From: Kingdonia uniflora
Taxonomy: Eukaryota; Streptophyta; Magnoliopsida; Ranunculales; Circaeasteraceae
Length of the DNA stretch: 64,000 bases
Assembly: GCA_014058105.1 (NCBI GenBank)
Contig: JACGCM010001272.1
Location: 124,001-188,000 of the forward strand
Reading direction: 5' to 3'
In this document: positions 46,639 to 57,853 of the stretch, piece after piece
How positions within the stretch are numbered: the stretch's first letter is position 1
How the letters are laid out: each line of letters opens with the position of its first letter
Made by a program: the position numbers and the translations under genes
Notes under the pieces: model-generated
Seen by the model: only the letters and a program-made list of their open reading frames with translations
Database searches by the model: none
Told to the model about the DNA's origin: nothing

Positions 46639-47211
46639 CATTTAATCCCATGAATTGATAGATGTTGGTGCCAATGAATCAAGCCAATGACTTACCTTGT
46701 CTTTTAGCAAGAATAGAAATAAACGAAGGCGGACAAAATCCTCAGTAAAATGTTGGTATTTGGAGAGTGCACAAATTTTTTTAAACTCGTGGACGTGCTT
46801 ATAAGGGTTCTCAGAATCAAGCCCACAAAATGTAGGCAACATTTGGATCACACTAGGCTTGATTTCATAATGGTTTGTCGTGATAGCTGGTAGCACAATA
46901 CACGAAGGCATATCACCCACCACTGGAGTCCAATAGTCTTTAAGAGATTTAGCGGCAGCCATAATTGGAGGTTCTACTTCTAGCTCGACAACAAGTTCAA
47001 TTGGGTCAACTCTAGATGAATTACCTTCCTCCGAAATTGGGAAAACTCTAGATGGATCACATTCCTCCCAAACTGGGGTTTCTAAGTCCTCTATTGTATT
47101 AACCGGGCGATGTTGTCGCCCTCTTTGCTTAGGCTGAGGTGGTGGCCCATAAATGGGCAAAGGTTTCGGTAAGCTTCCTAAACGTTTTTCTCCACGTGTC
47201 TAATTGATCAT
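46639..47211 (-). pseudogene. Element H gag, N-terminal half
   Basis: The likely start is ATG at 47211 (MIN, then a TAG, TRGEKRLGSLPKPL), continuing PIYGPPPQPKQRGRQHRPVN, an acidic section, AKSLKDYWTPVVGDMPSCIV, then the capsid core YEIKPSVIQMLPTFCGLDSENPY, HEFKKICALSKYQHF, VRLRLFLFLLKDKVSHWLDS and LAPTSINSWD. This matches plant gypsy gag (LRLFPFSL.DKA..WL..L). A TAA follows WD, replacing the usual glutamate codon, then the reading continues through the insertion site into 2483-1407. Confidence 0.9.
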
Positions 47212-48780
47212 GCACAAACTAATATGCAAAAAAAAAAAAAAATTGACACCCGATGCAGTAAACAATCAATCAAACCTATAATCGAACACTTCAACAATTT
47301 TTAAGAAGTAATAACCAGGTCTCCCATATATTCTTCTATGTTCACAAAATGGTAGGATGGTCAAAGGCTTTGGTTCCTACACTCCCCTGCATCGTTGTAC
47401 TAGTACTAGCTTAGAGTAGATGTTCAGTCCTCACGCCCGAGCGAGTCTCCTTATCGTACGTCAGCACTCGAAATGGTGGCGTCGGAAACCTACAACCAGT
47501 ATTTCGCAGCGCTAGGCTGGGGCCGTATCCTACAAACCCGTGTTTGTACCCCGGTCTGGTACACCTATCCGTTGGGTGATAAAATCCCGCGGGGACCTTG
47601 CTACTCTTTTTTAATATCAGTTATTTTGAGGTCAGGGACGTTCAATTTTCGCGTGATACGAATTTCTTCGTATCCCTAATGGGTGGTGCAACTTGTTGGA
47701 AAACTTTTTGGGTAATGAAATCCCTTAAGTCTCTAACAGTTTTTACATTTACTAATGTTAGAATAAAAAAGAATATTAAACACAACAATAGGTCAATCCA
47801 ACTGCAGCAAATTTTTTATTTGAGCAGCGTGTATTTGCACAGTCTACACAACTTTATATATCATAGTGTCGGGGAGTAGCGGATATGTACCCCTTCTAGA
47901 TGTCAAGTTTTGAGAAGTACCAACCTACAGGAAGTGTTTCCCGGTGTAGTTGTGGCCGCCCCTTCACTTAGGCGGCGAAAGAAGAAAATGCCCCTTCACT
48001 TAGGGGACACAAGAAGGATTTTTCACAACAAATGAGTCGCGTTTTAAGCTTTTCGGATTTCCGCTTTCAACACTTTCCGCATTTTCTGATATTTTGTATC
48101 CCTTATCAGTGTCCAAAAATTTCAAAGTGTAATCGACTTGTATTTGATCAACAATGAAGAGTAATAATCAAGATTAGCAAAAATGGTCTTTTATCACAAT
48201 TCAAATAAAACTCACAAAAGCAACTCGTGCTCAAGCGCGTTAAACTTTTTGTGGTCGGTAAGAGGCTATAAAAAAAAACCAAAACTCGTACTCAAGTTCA
48301 TGCTCGTTACAAAAGTAACTCGTGCTCAAGTTATAACAAAAGCAGTTCTTGCTCAAGTGGGACCACCCAATGAAAAAGAAAAAAACTCTTGACAAAAGCA
48401 ACTCTTAACAAAAGAATTAAGGCCCATAAACAAATAAGTTAAACATATATTTTCATGATGTCCCAAAAGGTACCACTCTTATTATTCTTTTAAGCCCACA
48501 TGAAGTCACAGTTTGCAAAACTCTAACACCCAACTTAAGTTACTCAGTAACGTATAACAACAAATATTCAGCAAATATGTGACTTGATATTAACCATCAA
48601 GCATTAATAGCATATCAAGACAAGCCAAATGAGGTACTATTCTTTTGCAAGTTATGCCTCGTAACAAAATTATTTGTCCCAAGTATACCCAAGATCCAAA
48701 ATAAAAAGAAAGGGAAAAAAAATAAGCAAAGAAAAATCAGCTTAAAATAACATCTCAAAAAAGCTAAAACGCACCTTCGG
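47212..48780 (-). other. 5' leader of H
   Basis: About 1.57 kb. The part next to gag matches the leaders of A and C; hairpins at 47955-48010 read GCCGCCCCTTCACTTAGGCG and TGCCCCTTCACTTAGGGGAC. The part 48020-48780 differs from A. No gene is seen. Confidence 0.65.
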
Positions 48781-48798
48781 TCCCCGGCAACGACGTTA
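48781..48798 (-). other. Primer-binding site of H
   Basis: Minus strand TAACGTCGTTGCCGGGGA, a mutated form of the tRNA-Asp-complementary TGGCGCCGTTGCCGGGGA; six bases from the LTR. Confidence 0.75.
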
Positions 48799-48804
48799 AA
48801 AACT

Positions 48805-50023
48805 TGATCGATTATAAACCGACGTCTTAAAAGACTTGCAAGCGTACGGTGTACCGTTAAGTACAAGGGTAAGCGGGGTCGTATCCCAAAAGACTTGTAG
48901 TGTGAATTATTCTTCGAGCTACTAGTTTTATCCAATAACAATGAGTTTGAGTAGGTTTCGAACTAAAAAAGAAGAAGAAATAAACAAATTGTAAGATAAG
49001 TTAGAGTGGAAGCCAAGGTATCGATTCCACTCCAACCCATCTAGTCCATGAGAAAGCATCTTTAATTTAAGTATTAATTAATTCCCGTACCATGTATCCA
49101 TGGTCGGGTATACACGATACTCACAATGGAAAAGAAATTAACGTTTCGGAATTCTCGATAAACCACCTTACATAATAATGGTCATGTTGAGTAAGGCGGA
49201 TTACTTTCGTTTCTCCATGTTCTTAACCAATCTTGTTATGGTCAAACAAGATGGTTGATTAGTTTCTTCATTCTTACAAATCCTAGCTATGGTCAAGCAT
49301 TATGACAAAAGAATGAAGGATTCGAACTAGATCCCAGAGAGAAAGAAATCAATAGTACTTAAATTAAAGCTACTTCTACAACTAGGTTATATTGGGTTGG
49401 AGCTTTCTCTAGCCGTGGCTAAGAGGTTTAGCTACTCATCCCTTCGATCATCATCATATTACTAGATTAAAGAAAATAACAAAAAGCAAGAGATAAAGAA
49501 GAACCTTTATTGATAAAAACTTTGATATTACACTCTCCAAGAAGCCCAATTACAATAGGGGGAGGGTTCCTTTTATAGAAGAAGGAACCCAAATTTAGAA
49601 ACTATACATTAAATTGTAAAGAATATTTTCACAATAACTTCAAATTTTATAACCAATTTCCTAAAATTGTTGCATATAATTCTCTTAAGTGATGTAAAGA
49701 TTTTTCTTCATGGAAACTTTTGCATATATCTTCAATATAAAATATTTTTAAGGATCTTGGATGCAATATATTCTTTGATCTTATTCTCCAAGAATATTTG
49801 TGTATATATTTTTTCAATCTTGAGACCAAATATATTGTGTCTTTGACTTTGTGTGTTATGAACTGCTGAAGACACTTTTACTTGACTTTAAGAACTTGGT
49901 TTCAAATATCCATCTACAATAGCTGCAATCAAATAAATGCACATAAGTACCTTAAATTAAATATAATAAACGACAAAAATACATGTTCGGGTATATTAAA
50001 AATATTATAATTGCGTGCTCATC
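48805..50023 (-). repeat. 5' LTR of H (1219 bp)
   Basis: Begins TGATCGATTATAAACC like the LTRs of A and C, and is recognisably related through the block GTACCGTTAAGTACAAGGGT and the later AATCCTAGCTATGGTCAAGC, but longer and divergent. Outer end GCTCATCA at 50023 abuts copia coding sequence. Confidence 0.8.
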
Positions 50024-50026
50024 AAA

Positions 50027-51210
50027 GTCCAAGATTTCTTGACTCAAGGCGAGTTACGCAAGACACTGAAATAGAAGCCTATACCAAAAAATCCGGTTGA
50101 AAGCATAGCGGCCCAGAAAGCGAACGATGATGAAGAAGAGGACTGGGAAGATCTGGATTCAAGGGCTGCGAGCGGGATACACCTTTATCTCGCTAAAAAC
50201 ATTTTAGTAAACGTGGCTAGAGAGAAGACCGCAAAGGGTCTTTGGAAAAGCTTGAAAGTTTGTACCAAACGAAGAGTTTTTCGAATTGCTTATACCTCAA
50301 GAAGCGGCTTCATACGCTTAAGATGAATAAGGGTACGAGCGTTGGTGATCACCTAGGTTCTTTGAATGGGATCGTTTCAAAATTGGAATCGATCGGAGTT
50401 AAAGTTAAGGATGAAGATAAGGCCCTTCAACTCATATGGTCTTTTTCATCTTCCTTCAAGCATCTTCAACCTACATTGATGTATGAGAAGGAAACCTTGA
50501 GTTTTGAGGAGGTTACAAGTACGCTTCTTTTCGAGGAGAGAAGGCTTAAGGGTAGCGAATCCTTGGGAGAAAACTCTGTAATGGTGGTTAGTGGGAAGAG
50601 AAGCTTTAATAGGTTCAGAAAAAGAACTTGTTGGAGCTGTGGTCAATCGGGTCATTATAGATCGGATTGCAAAGCTGGGAAAGGCAGTGAAGCAAGTTCA
50701 GCAAGAGGCTCCGAAATTGATACTAACAAACTGGTAACGGCTACTAGTAATGATGGTGACGATGCGCTCCTCGTGGTGGCCGCTGATAGATTTCGCCACG
50801 ATAGAGGATGGGTGTTTGATAGTGGGGCTACAATGCATGGATACACACACAAGACATGGTTCGGCAATTATACAAGGTGTGAGGGTATGAAGTTTGTGTT
50901 GACGAGCGATGGCTCTCAAAAGTCAATTTCAGGAATGGGTAATATTCTCGCGAAGATGTTAGATGGACGCATCGTAGTTCTTCATGATCTTCAATATGTG
51001 CCGAGTATGACTCATAATCTAATTTCACTTTCCAAGTTAGATAATGAGGGTTGCAATTACTCCAGGCGAGGTGGAGTAATGAAAGTTTATCGGAAATCTT
51101 CATTGATCATGAAGGGAGTTCTAAGTGGGAACTTGTATGCATTGGTTGGTAAATCAATGGCTGGAGATGTGAAGGTTGCGTGTACCAAGGGAGCTATGGA
51201 GATTTCTTGA
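50027..51210 (+). pseudogene. Copia gag-protease
   Basis: Starts inside gag with VQDFLTQGELRKTLK and EEDWEDLDSRAASGIHLYLA, AKGLWKS; a one-base frameshift near 50240 is followed by LESLYQTKSFSNCLYLKKRL, LESIGVKVKDEDKALQLIWS and TLSFEEVTSTLLFEERR. The nucleocapsid knuckle CWSCGQSGHYRSDC (C-x2-C-x4-H-x4-C) lies at about 50630-50671, and the protease active site reads WVFDSGATMH (usual WILDSGAS.H), then YVPSMTHNLISLSKL. The frame ends GAMEIS, where pre-integrase should begin. An early stop (LRKTLK then TAG) and the frameshift make it inactive, but 322 codons remain open, so decay is modest. Confidence 0.9.
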
Positions 51211-51384
51211 AAGGGGAATTTAGTTCAAGGTGGCAATGACACGGTCTACAAAGATGATCAGAAAGTGGGTTCCGATTGGTGAGTCTAGGAAAAGTCTAGA
51301 CTCGGGTAATTCTCTTAATTGAAAAGCGACAAGGATACACGACGAATGCAGTAGAAGAAATGGTTTTATCGCCGAGGTGGAGAT

Positions 51385-52023
51385 TGTGAGGAATACGACT
51401 CAAAAACTGGGAAAGCCATTCGAACGAGTGGGGAAGTCGTTTGAACGACAGAGTTTCCATTGAAGTCATTCGAACAAAAATAGCTCTTGGGCCAAAATTC
51501 TAGAGGATTGTCTAATAGTCGTTCGAACGGGTCGTTCGAATGACTTTGGCTCTGTTTGTTTGTTTGTTTATAAGTTCGTTTTGAAAGGAATTTGATCCAA
51601 AGCGATGTATTATCTCGTGATGGGTATTTCGGAAATGACCTAATGGAAAGCCTATAAATAAAGAGTGTATGTTAAAGGCCTCAGTACAGGAGAAAAGAGT
51701 TAGAGAGAGAAAGGAGAAATCTAGGGTAGCTCTTGAGAGGTTTCTTGGGTTTTCTTTCTAAGGTTTCTTGCTGAGATTATCTGCAAAGGTAGAGGTGAGG
51801 TTTTAGTGATCTCTGTAACTTCTTGTAATCCTAGTGTGATAATATATTCGTCGTGCTTGTCAGGGGTGGTTTTGATCCTGTTTAGGGTTTCCACTAATTT
51901 AAACCTTGTGTATGTGTTTTATTGTTTTGGATTGAATTCTCTGTGGTTAGTTTATAGATTTTTGATTCTTGCTAAATTGTATTGTGCTTTCACGTTGCGA
52001 TTTGCCCCCTCGATTTCCCAACA
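51385..52023 (+). repeat. 3' LTR of the copia element (639 bp)
   Basis: TGTGAGGAATACGACTC to TTTCCCAACA, preceded by AGGTGGAGAT. It contains the CCTATAAATAAAG TATA-like segment (51651-51663) and repeated ATTCGAACGA blocks. The 5' LTR is not in the window, so age cannot be read. Confidence 0.75.
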
Positions 52024-53846
52024 CTCAATCCCGATCCAACCACCGATTGTTGTATCTTTAAGTCGTGGGACAAACCTTGGGAGTTCCTTTGAGTTTTTCT
52101 TTTGAGAATGCCATATATTATAATTGTTGGTTTTATGGAGTTATAGGTTTTGTAAGAGAAGATCAAGACCAAGGGCATAACCCCTACCGCTGCATGGTAG
52201 GCGATGTAGGCGTATTTCAAATAAAACCGTTCTAATCCATTAATTTGGTTTTGCATAGAGAGAATTAACAGACCTCTAGTCTGGATTTGAGGGAGGTATT
52301 TGGTTGAATTGGAGGGAAAGTTATTGCTGGTTCGCACGGAGTGCTTGTTGACAAGTTTATTATCAATAATACCCATACACGGCACGGCTAGGTTTGAAGT
52401 TTTCGAGTAGATGAAAGACCATATATGTATTTATCGATGACAGGGGGAAAGATGGACTTTGCTGAATAGCCTAAGCTCTTCCACATTATTTATCAGTAAC
52501 AGGCTTACGATGTCTCTTTCAATTTCAGATATGCCCGGATGCAACCCGAGCGAGATCCACTTCCATTTACTCCGACAATTTTATAAGGCTGGTGAAATTG
52601 GAGTATTCGACGTAGAAAAAAATAACTTAGTCTCTCATCATTTTACTCCTACAGCTCGAATCTACTGAACATATTTGGATTCCTTCTATTCCACATTTTC
52701 TTAGTAAATTAGGGTATTTCATGTCATTTATGTAGCTTCTTTCTATTTCGTGCTTATCTTCGACATCAATAAATACGGATTGGATTCCAAATTTCACTAT
52801 GTTTAACAAGCAAGTGTAACAAGTTTAAATTATGGAGCCGGACATGAGTTTCACTACATTAAAAGTTAAAACCAGAGTCACCTTGAAATCGAAGGATAAG
52901 AGATCAATCATAAATGTAGAAACTGAGGCTAGCTGATAGTCCACAATCGAATTGAGATTAACCTAAACAAAAAAATGAAATAAAGAACAGACATAATTGG
53001 TGGGAGAATTTCCCTTTTGAAGCTTCAATTGCTCAATAATTTGATTCCAATTAGATTACTCTCAAAACCCTAAGTCTCTCTTACAAAAACTTGGATTGAT
53101 CTAAGATAACTTCATCTTGCCTAGTTTTTCCCCTTTATAAGGGTTAAAAGCTTCTAGTTACAAGATAGGAATACGATAGTCTTGAAACGCCTAAAATAAA
53201 ATATTGAAGGAATACGATAGTCGTTCGAACGACTTGCCTATTTTTGCCTGAAAATTGCCTCAGCTTGAATTGGTCTTCTAAGAACTCCAGTTTCGTTCTA
53301 ACGACTCCAAGTGTCATTCGAACGACTTTGCCTATTTTTGCCTGAACAAACTCAGCTCAAATTGGCCGAATAAACTCAGCTCGAATTGATCAGAACTCCA
53401 AGTCGAATAGACTAAGCTCGAATAGACTCTTCTGGGAACTCCAGGTCGTATAGACTCAGCCCGAATAGACTCAACTCGTATTGGTCGACTAGATTCAGCT
53501 CAAGTTGGTCTTATGGGAACTTCCAGGTCGTTCCTCCCATATGTGATATGTTATGGTACTTATGCCCTCGACAAATATGTCGGGTTTCTAGTATATTTTG
53601 GAGAGTTTCATACTAGTAAATACTAGCAAGGCTTACTATTAGTATCCCTTCATGCTTTGGTGATAACGACATATTGGGCACGTCTTCGTTTGAAATAGGG
53701 CAGTTGAACAGAAGTTGGTGAGATGTAGTTGGGTATTTTGATTCTGCTGTAAGAGTGAAATCCAACAAATACTTTCTTGCATCTTCATTCAACTATAAGA
53801 ACAACAAACTTAGCTATTTCTCTGTCTCTCTCACACTTTGATCACC
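52024..53846 (+). other. Intergenic DNA upstream of the WRKY gene
   Basis: No gene that I can support. Between 53205 and 53540 there are clustered short repeats (CATTCGAACGACT, GACTCAGCTCGAATTG, CCTATTTTTGCCTGAA) that recall the inner part of the copia LTR in reverse, possibly an old LTR remnant. The last about 100 bp hold a possible TATA (CTATAAGA, 53793) and a CT-rich leader (TCTCTGTCTCTCTCACAC) just before the WRKY start. Confidence 0.5.
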
Positions 53847-55149
53847 ATGGAAAGAGATAACCCGTCTCCATTTCCACCCCAAAACCACCCTTACATCTTC
53901 ACACCTACACTTACGTCCACCTCGTTACCGCAGCAACACCCACAACATGATTCTCAGAATGTTATTGGGGATATCGACTGGGTTACTCTCCTCTCAGGTT
54001 CGACTAGTTTCCACCAGCAAGTCCCAGTTTCGGCTGGTATGTCGATTATAGGCGGGAGTAGAACATGTGAAGAAGAAAAGGGCAGTAAAGAGAAGGGGAA
54101 GATAATAAGCAAGGCTAAGAAGGTGTGTCGGCCTAGGTTCGCATTTCAGACGAAAAGCGTAGATGATATACTTGATGATGGGTACCGCTGGAGGAAATAC
54201 GGACAGAAAGCGGTGAAGAATAACATTTATCCAAGGTGTGCTAATGGTATCAACATCCTTCTCCCTCATTACAACATTTTGTTCTTTAATGTAAACGCAA
54301 ACCATGTCCAGAGCGGCATATCTTAGTATAGTGTAGTATTATCAAGTATATATTAATTTGTAGTTTTTATTTTGCAATTGTTTTATTTATAAACACCCAA
54401 AGTGGGATGAAATTGTTTCAAAATTAGAAGAAAACACCACATGCAATGATGACCAAGACGGGGATTAATAGTTGCTGGGAAAAGTAGAGGCTAGGTTCTT
54501 CGAACCAAATCATTCAGCAGCCAAACCCTTGTCTAACAACTTCATGACATGGGAAAAACCTCACACCTTATGCGAATGAGCCTCATTATTTCTTCATTTC
54601 ACGATTACCCACACTTGAATAAATTCTAATTAGCTGTTTGTGTTAGTGCATAAAACCCTTGCATAACAGAAGATGGTCATGTTTACGTCTAAAACCGTCT
54701 CGGCACTCTATAAAATGTGACTAAAATCGTGGCCTTGAGCCATTATTTTTTCAATTAGACATCGTCAACCTTGACACATATCCTTATCAAAATGGCTATA
54801 TGTAGGAATGTGGGATCTAAGTATAATTTTGCTAGGGTTTTTCGACCATTTAATTTTGTTCTCAATTTTTTTGTGTAGCTAATCATGGGTTACTAGGTTA
54901 ATGGTTGTTAACTTATTAATGGAAATATTAACATGTTCTTCTTTGTTGTTCATGTTGTACCACCAATGAAGAAGCTACTATCGATGCACTCATCATACAT
55001 GCAACGTGAAGAAACAAGTCCAGCGCTTGTCAAAGGACACGAGCATAGTCGTAACTACATACGAAGGCATCCACAACCATCCATGTGAGAAACTGATGGA
55101 GAGCTTAAGCCCCTTGCTTAAACAAATGCAATTCCTTTCTAGGTTTTAA
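53847..55149 (+). CDS. WRKY transcription factor, group IIc (WRKY24/43/56-like)
   Basis: Two exons, 53847-54235 and 54972-55149, give 188 residues ending in TAA. The intron (736 bp, GT-AG) splits the Arg codon of YPR|SYYRC, the position conserved in most WRKY domains. WRKYGQK is at residues 115-121 and the zinc finger C135-x4-C140-x23-H164-x-H166 is the group IIc/I C-terminal type. The N-terminal part has a short IDWVTLLSG motif (residues 43-51) and a lysine-rich stretch (81-92, nuclear-signal-like). The tail [21 protein letters not shown] resembles that of the Arabidopsis WRKY56 subgroup. It binds W-box DNA (TTGAC core) in the nucleus. ATG 53847 is chosen over an in-frame TTG upstream. No damage is seen; it is the only intact gene here. 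Confidence 0.92.
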
Positions 55150-55185
55150 GCTTAGTACTTACTCCTAACCCAAACCACAAGACAC

Positions 55186-55212
55186 AAGAAGAAGAAGAAG
55201 AAGAAGAAGAAG
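55186..55212 (+). repeat. AAG microsatellite, nine units
   Basis: Uninterrupted (AAG)9 about 37 bp after the WRKY stop codon, in the likely 3' UTR. It is a probable length-polymorphic marker. Confidence 0.9.
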
Positions 55213-55866
55213 CCTTTGTGGCTTTGAAGCCAAAACTCAAATCCTTACTTTATCGTTACTTAACTCATACCATCTAATGTGTAAATTAATCAAAAAATAT
55301 GTAATTGTATATTATGTGATAAAGTGAGTTTTATGCTTGTTTGTTTACCAAACTTATACTCTTTTTTTCACATAATGTTGTTTTCATGCAATTTGGTTAC
55401 CTACCTCACACCACCCGCCTCAGCGTTTCTCCGAAATATATAAATAAAGAATAAAAAGAAGAGTCCCTAGACAAAAGGATAGACATAGATGATCATTTCT
55501 AACCATTGATTGGAGTATGAATTGACATAGATAATCAAAAAGATAAACATCGTCTATTCATAAACAAAAAACAAGAAGAAATTTACAAGCATCAACTTCA
55601 GTTTAAGACTTGCTCTAAATTCCCCAGCTGGTTTTTGAGCTTTTTTACACCATGGCTCTGTGTTGCGAGAGAGGGCAAAGCCTAAAAAGTTGTATAGCTT
55701 GAAACATATGAAAACAACATTAATAAACTTAAGCAAAAAATAGGTGTAAGATAAAACACCAAAATATTTGAATGCAGAAAGCTAGACATCTTTAAATAAT
55801 TTCTATCTGAGAATCCCTTCAGACTAATTAACCTAATAAAACACATAATCTAAAGCTGAATAACAC
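55213..55866. other. Intergenic region between WRKY gene and F-box remnant
   Basis: AT-rich, no gene seen. It would hold the WRKY 3' UTR and polyadenylation site. Confidence 0.4.
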
Positions 55867-56872
55867 CTAATTGCAGCCCTTTAGTTTTGACTCAACCCAA
55901 AGAGGTTGTGGCAAACCCTTGAATTGAAGAAAAAGATTTGGTTCAAGAATTTCTTCTTCTAAGTTGTACACACCGTTGTCACGGGACCCTTCTAAATCAT
56001 ACTGTTCCCTGTAATCATCTGTAAAGTAGATGCAATTTGGCTTACACTGAGGGAAATCGAAGGGTGAGAGAGATATAGAGCAGTTATCACCCAAAAATAA
56101 AACCTACCCAGATAATGTTTTCATTTGGACCCATTTATTGGGGATGGCTTGATCAAGTTTGAACACTAAAAACCCAATAGTTGAAAAATATACTCCATTC
56201 CATTCCTGAATTCTTCCAACTAGGAGGAGTTCCTCCAATGATTCTATAACATACTTCATATAAAAACGATCTAGATCTTCAAATTCTTCTGGGTTGGGAG
56301 CAACACATCTCACCTTAGGAGTTAGGACTAAGAGGAGCAACATCAATAGCAATAACACCTCCCCAAATGTCGGCAGCATAAAACTCGTCTTTGCAGTAGA
56401 TAACCATAAATAACCATTGGAGATAGATCATAGATAATTTGTTAGGTACACCATAGATAACCATAATAGTATAGTTGGAGTTCCATACTGGGCTGCTTGA
56501 TAAAACTGCTTGTGTAAGAAATTCTTCAAACATGTTGCACTTATCGTTGTAATCGAAAGCCCCCAATGGAGGTAGATCAATTTTGTTATTAGCAGATAAG
56601 AAGCCAAACTAGCTTCTTGAGTAATTACCAACCAACCATGGCTGGAAGAAACACAATGTTTGTTATAGGACACTGGTACAGGGAAATCTGCGATAACCCC
56701 TCCTTCACCACCCTGGGAAAGTGTAGTATTGTCGTGTTTGTTTTAGCTCGTTTGGTACCATAAGAACTCGAAGTTGAGGAATAACTTTTCGAGGTAGCGG
56801 ACAGTTGCGATTCTGTCTAAGATAAGAAAGCCATGAGACACAAACAGCACCTAAACACACTAAATCATTCAT
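55867..56872 (-). pseudogene. F-box/DUF295-type protein, broken
   Basis: Minus strand, from a possible ATG at 56872 (MNDLVCLGAVCVSWLSYL, the end of an F-box) to a stop at 55867. Conserved blocks in order: PRKVIPQLRVLMVPNE; after a frameshift NKHCVSSSHGWLVITQEASL; after another frameshift AFDYNDKCNMFEEFLTQAVL and SNYTIMVIYG; then EEFEDLDRFYMKYVIESLEE, LVFKLDQ; after one in-frame TAG (56106), LFLGDNCSIS, FPQCKPNCIYFTDDY, NGVYNLEEE and LPQPLWVE. The LFLGDN..S.S and NCIYFTDD blocks are diagnostic for the DUF295 region of plant F-box proteins, which act as substrate receptors of SCF ubiquitin ligases. Most of the F-box itself is missing and at least two frameshifts and a stop are present. Confidence 0.8.
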
Positions 56873-57160
56873 GATAGTGAAGTGTTTAGAGAGGGTAATA
56901 GAGTATAGAGTGATTATAAAGTTTACTCAGAGAAGCTAAACCCTAAATTCAATTATTTGAGCAGATAAACCCTAATTTCAATTGAGTAAATAACCCAAAA
57001 GTGTTTCAGGCACAACTATATCGCACAACTATATCCTCTTTTGACTTCTCATTTATTTTAACCACATTTGTTGCTTAATTAAGCCTGAATTGAGTACACC
57101 TCACCAAGAAGATGATACTACCTTGTAAAAATCATGCTCCAAATCTTGGATGTTTTCATC

Positions 57161-57853
57161 TTACTCATCCACCTCCTTTTGCAACTCCATATCCTTGGAA
57201 CCACCTTTCTGCGCAACAATTGAATCACGTTTTTTAATCAACTTATCAATAGATTCTTCCATTTCCCTGAAACTTTTGTCCACCTCGCCGATTTCTACAT
57301 CGTATTTACCATTTTTAGAATTTATCTCGGTGATTTTCTGTTTAACCATCTTTGAGGTGTCTTTGAGAATGACCCGCCTTGCTTTGAACTTCATGAATAG
57401 CTCTAGTTGATCTCGGATTTTCTGAACTTCAAGCCCATGTGATTCCAATGTAGCAAGAGCTTTTAAAGTTTCTTCAAAATCACTAATGGGGTCATCCAAT
57501 TGGAACTTACATGTCGCTTCCGCCAAATTGGAGAATGTTACCATGTGTTCTAATGCATCTCCTTCACATAAGAAGGATCCCCGTAGTACAAAATAGAAGT
57601 TTTGTCTTGTCATTCCTGATAGCAAAATGGCATAACAAAATAGAGTAAATATTGTTGCCTTTTTCAACGGGTAATAACAATTATGCATTTATACAAAGCA
57701 TTAATTATGTGTCAAATTGAAATAGAAAAAATTAGAACCAAATAACCACCTTGCACTCTCGAGACGAACTTGAAAACTAACCAACGAATAATCTGAACCT
57801 GGGGCAGATTCGAAACGCTCATCAACAACTCTTTTTGCCACAGAAATCGCCTG
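57161..57853 (-). pseudogene. Two-exon coiled-coil gene fragment, family not recognised
   Basis: Exon one, after an acceptor (CTTGCACAG), is about 57853-57768 (AISVAKRVVDERFESAPGSD, FQVRLESA). A donor AAG|GTGG follows. Exon two starts at about 57606 after TGACAAG and joins in frame as R|QNFYFVLRGSFLCEGDALEH. It continues DDPISDFEETLKALATLESH, GLEVQKIRDQLELFMKFKAR and a coiled coil (DVEIGEVDKSFREMEESIDK), with stop at 57161-57163. The two exons splice in phase and are free of stops, so it may be the 3' part of a real gene, but I see no upstream exons to about 59000. Related C-terminal coiled coils occur in several plant gene families; I cannot choose one. Confidence 0.5.

Larger units (their letters stand above)
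1..50023 (-). mobile_element. Ty3/gypsy retrotransposon H, split in two by a 44-kb insertion; 3' end outside the window
   Basis: The visible parts are 46634-50023 (5' LTR, primer-binding site, leader, gag N-terminal half) and 1-2483 (gag C-terminal half, protease, start of the reverse-transcriptase linker). Reading is from high to low coordinates. The two gag halves continue in the same frame once 2484-46633 and one copy of GTCTC are removed, so they are one element. The primer site resembles the complement of the tRNA-Asp 3' end, as in Athila-type elements, and the pre-RT linker wording (LPVIIASNL, GWSIADLKGI, RRLNP) is typical of plant gypsy. H sits in the copia element that resumes at 50024. 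Stops in gag show it is dead. The exact gypsy lineage is inferred. Confidence 0.85.
50024..52023 (+). mobile_element. Ty1/copia element with internal pol deletion, interrupted by H
   Basis: Gag and protease coding sequence (50027-51210) is followed after only 170 bp by a polypurine-like AGGTGGAGAT and a 3' LTR (51385-52023). Integrase, RT and RNase H are missing. The 5' LTR and start of gag lie left of H, outside the window. Similar gag-plus-LTR derivatives of copia exist in plants and depend on full-length relatives. Confidence 0.85.

Noticed and set aside
51990..52385. Minus-strand frame recalling an integrase fragment (YHAAVGVMPLVLIFSYKT)
   Set aside because: Similarity is too weak and lacks flanking pol motifs.
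52459..52668. Possible pentatricopeptide-like exon (DMPGCNPSEIHFHLLRQFY)
   Set aside because: Only a single weak stretch with no adjacent repeats or splice-supported exons.
52960..53580. A solo or reversed copia LTR upstream of WRKY
   Set aside because: Shared ATTCGAACGA-type blocks are suggestive, but no clean TG...CA ends or 5-bp duplication could be placed.
53838..53846. Extension of the WRKY protein upstream to a TTG codon
   Set aside because: The ATG at 53847 has normal context and the extension adds only three residues from a non-ATG start.
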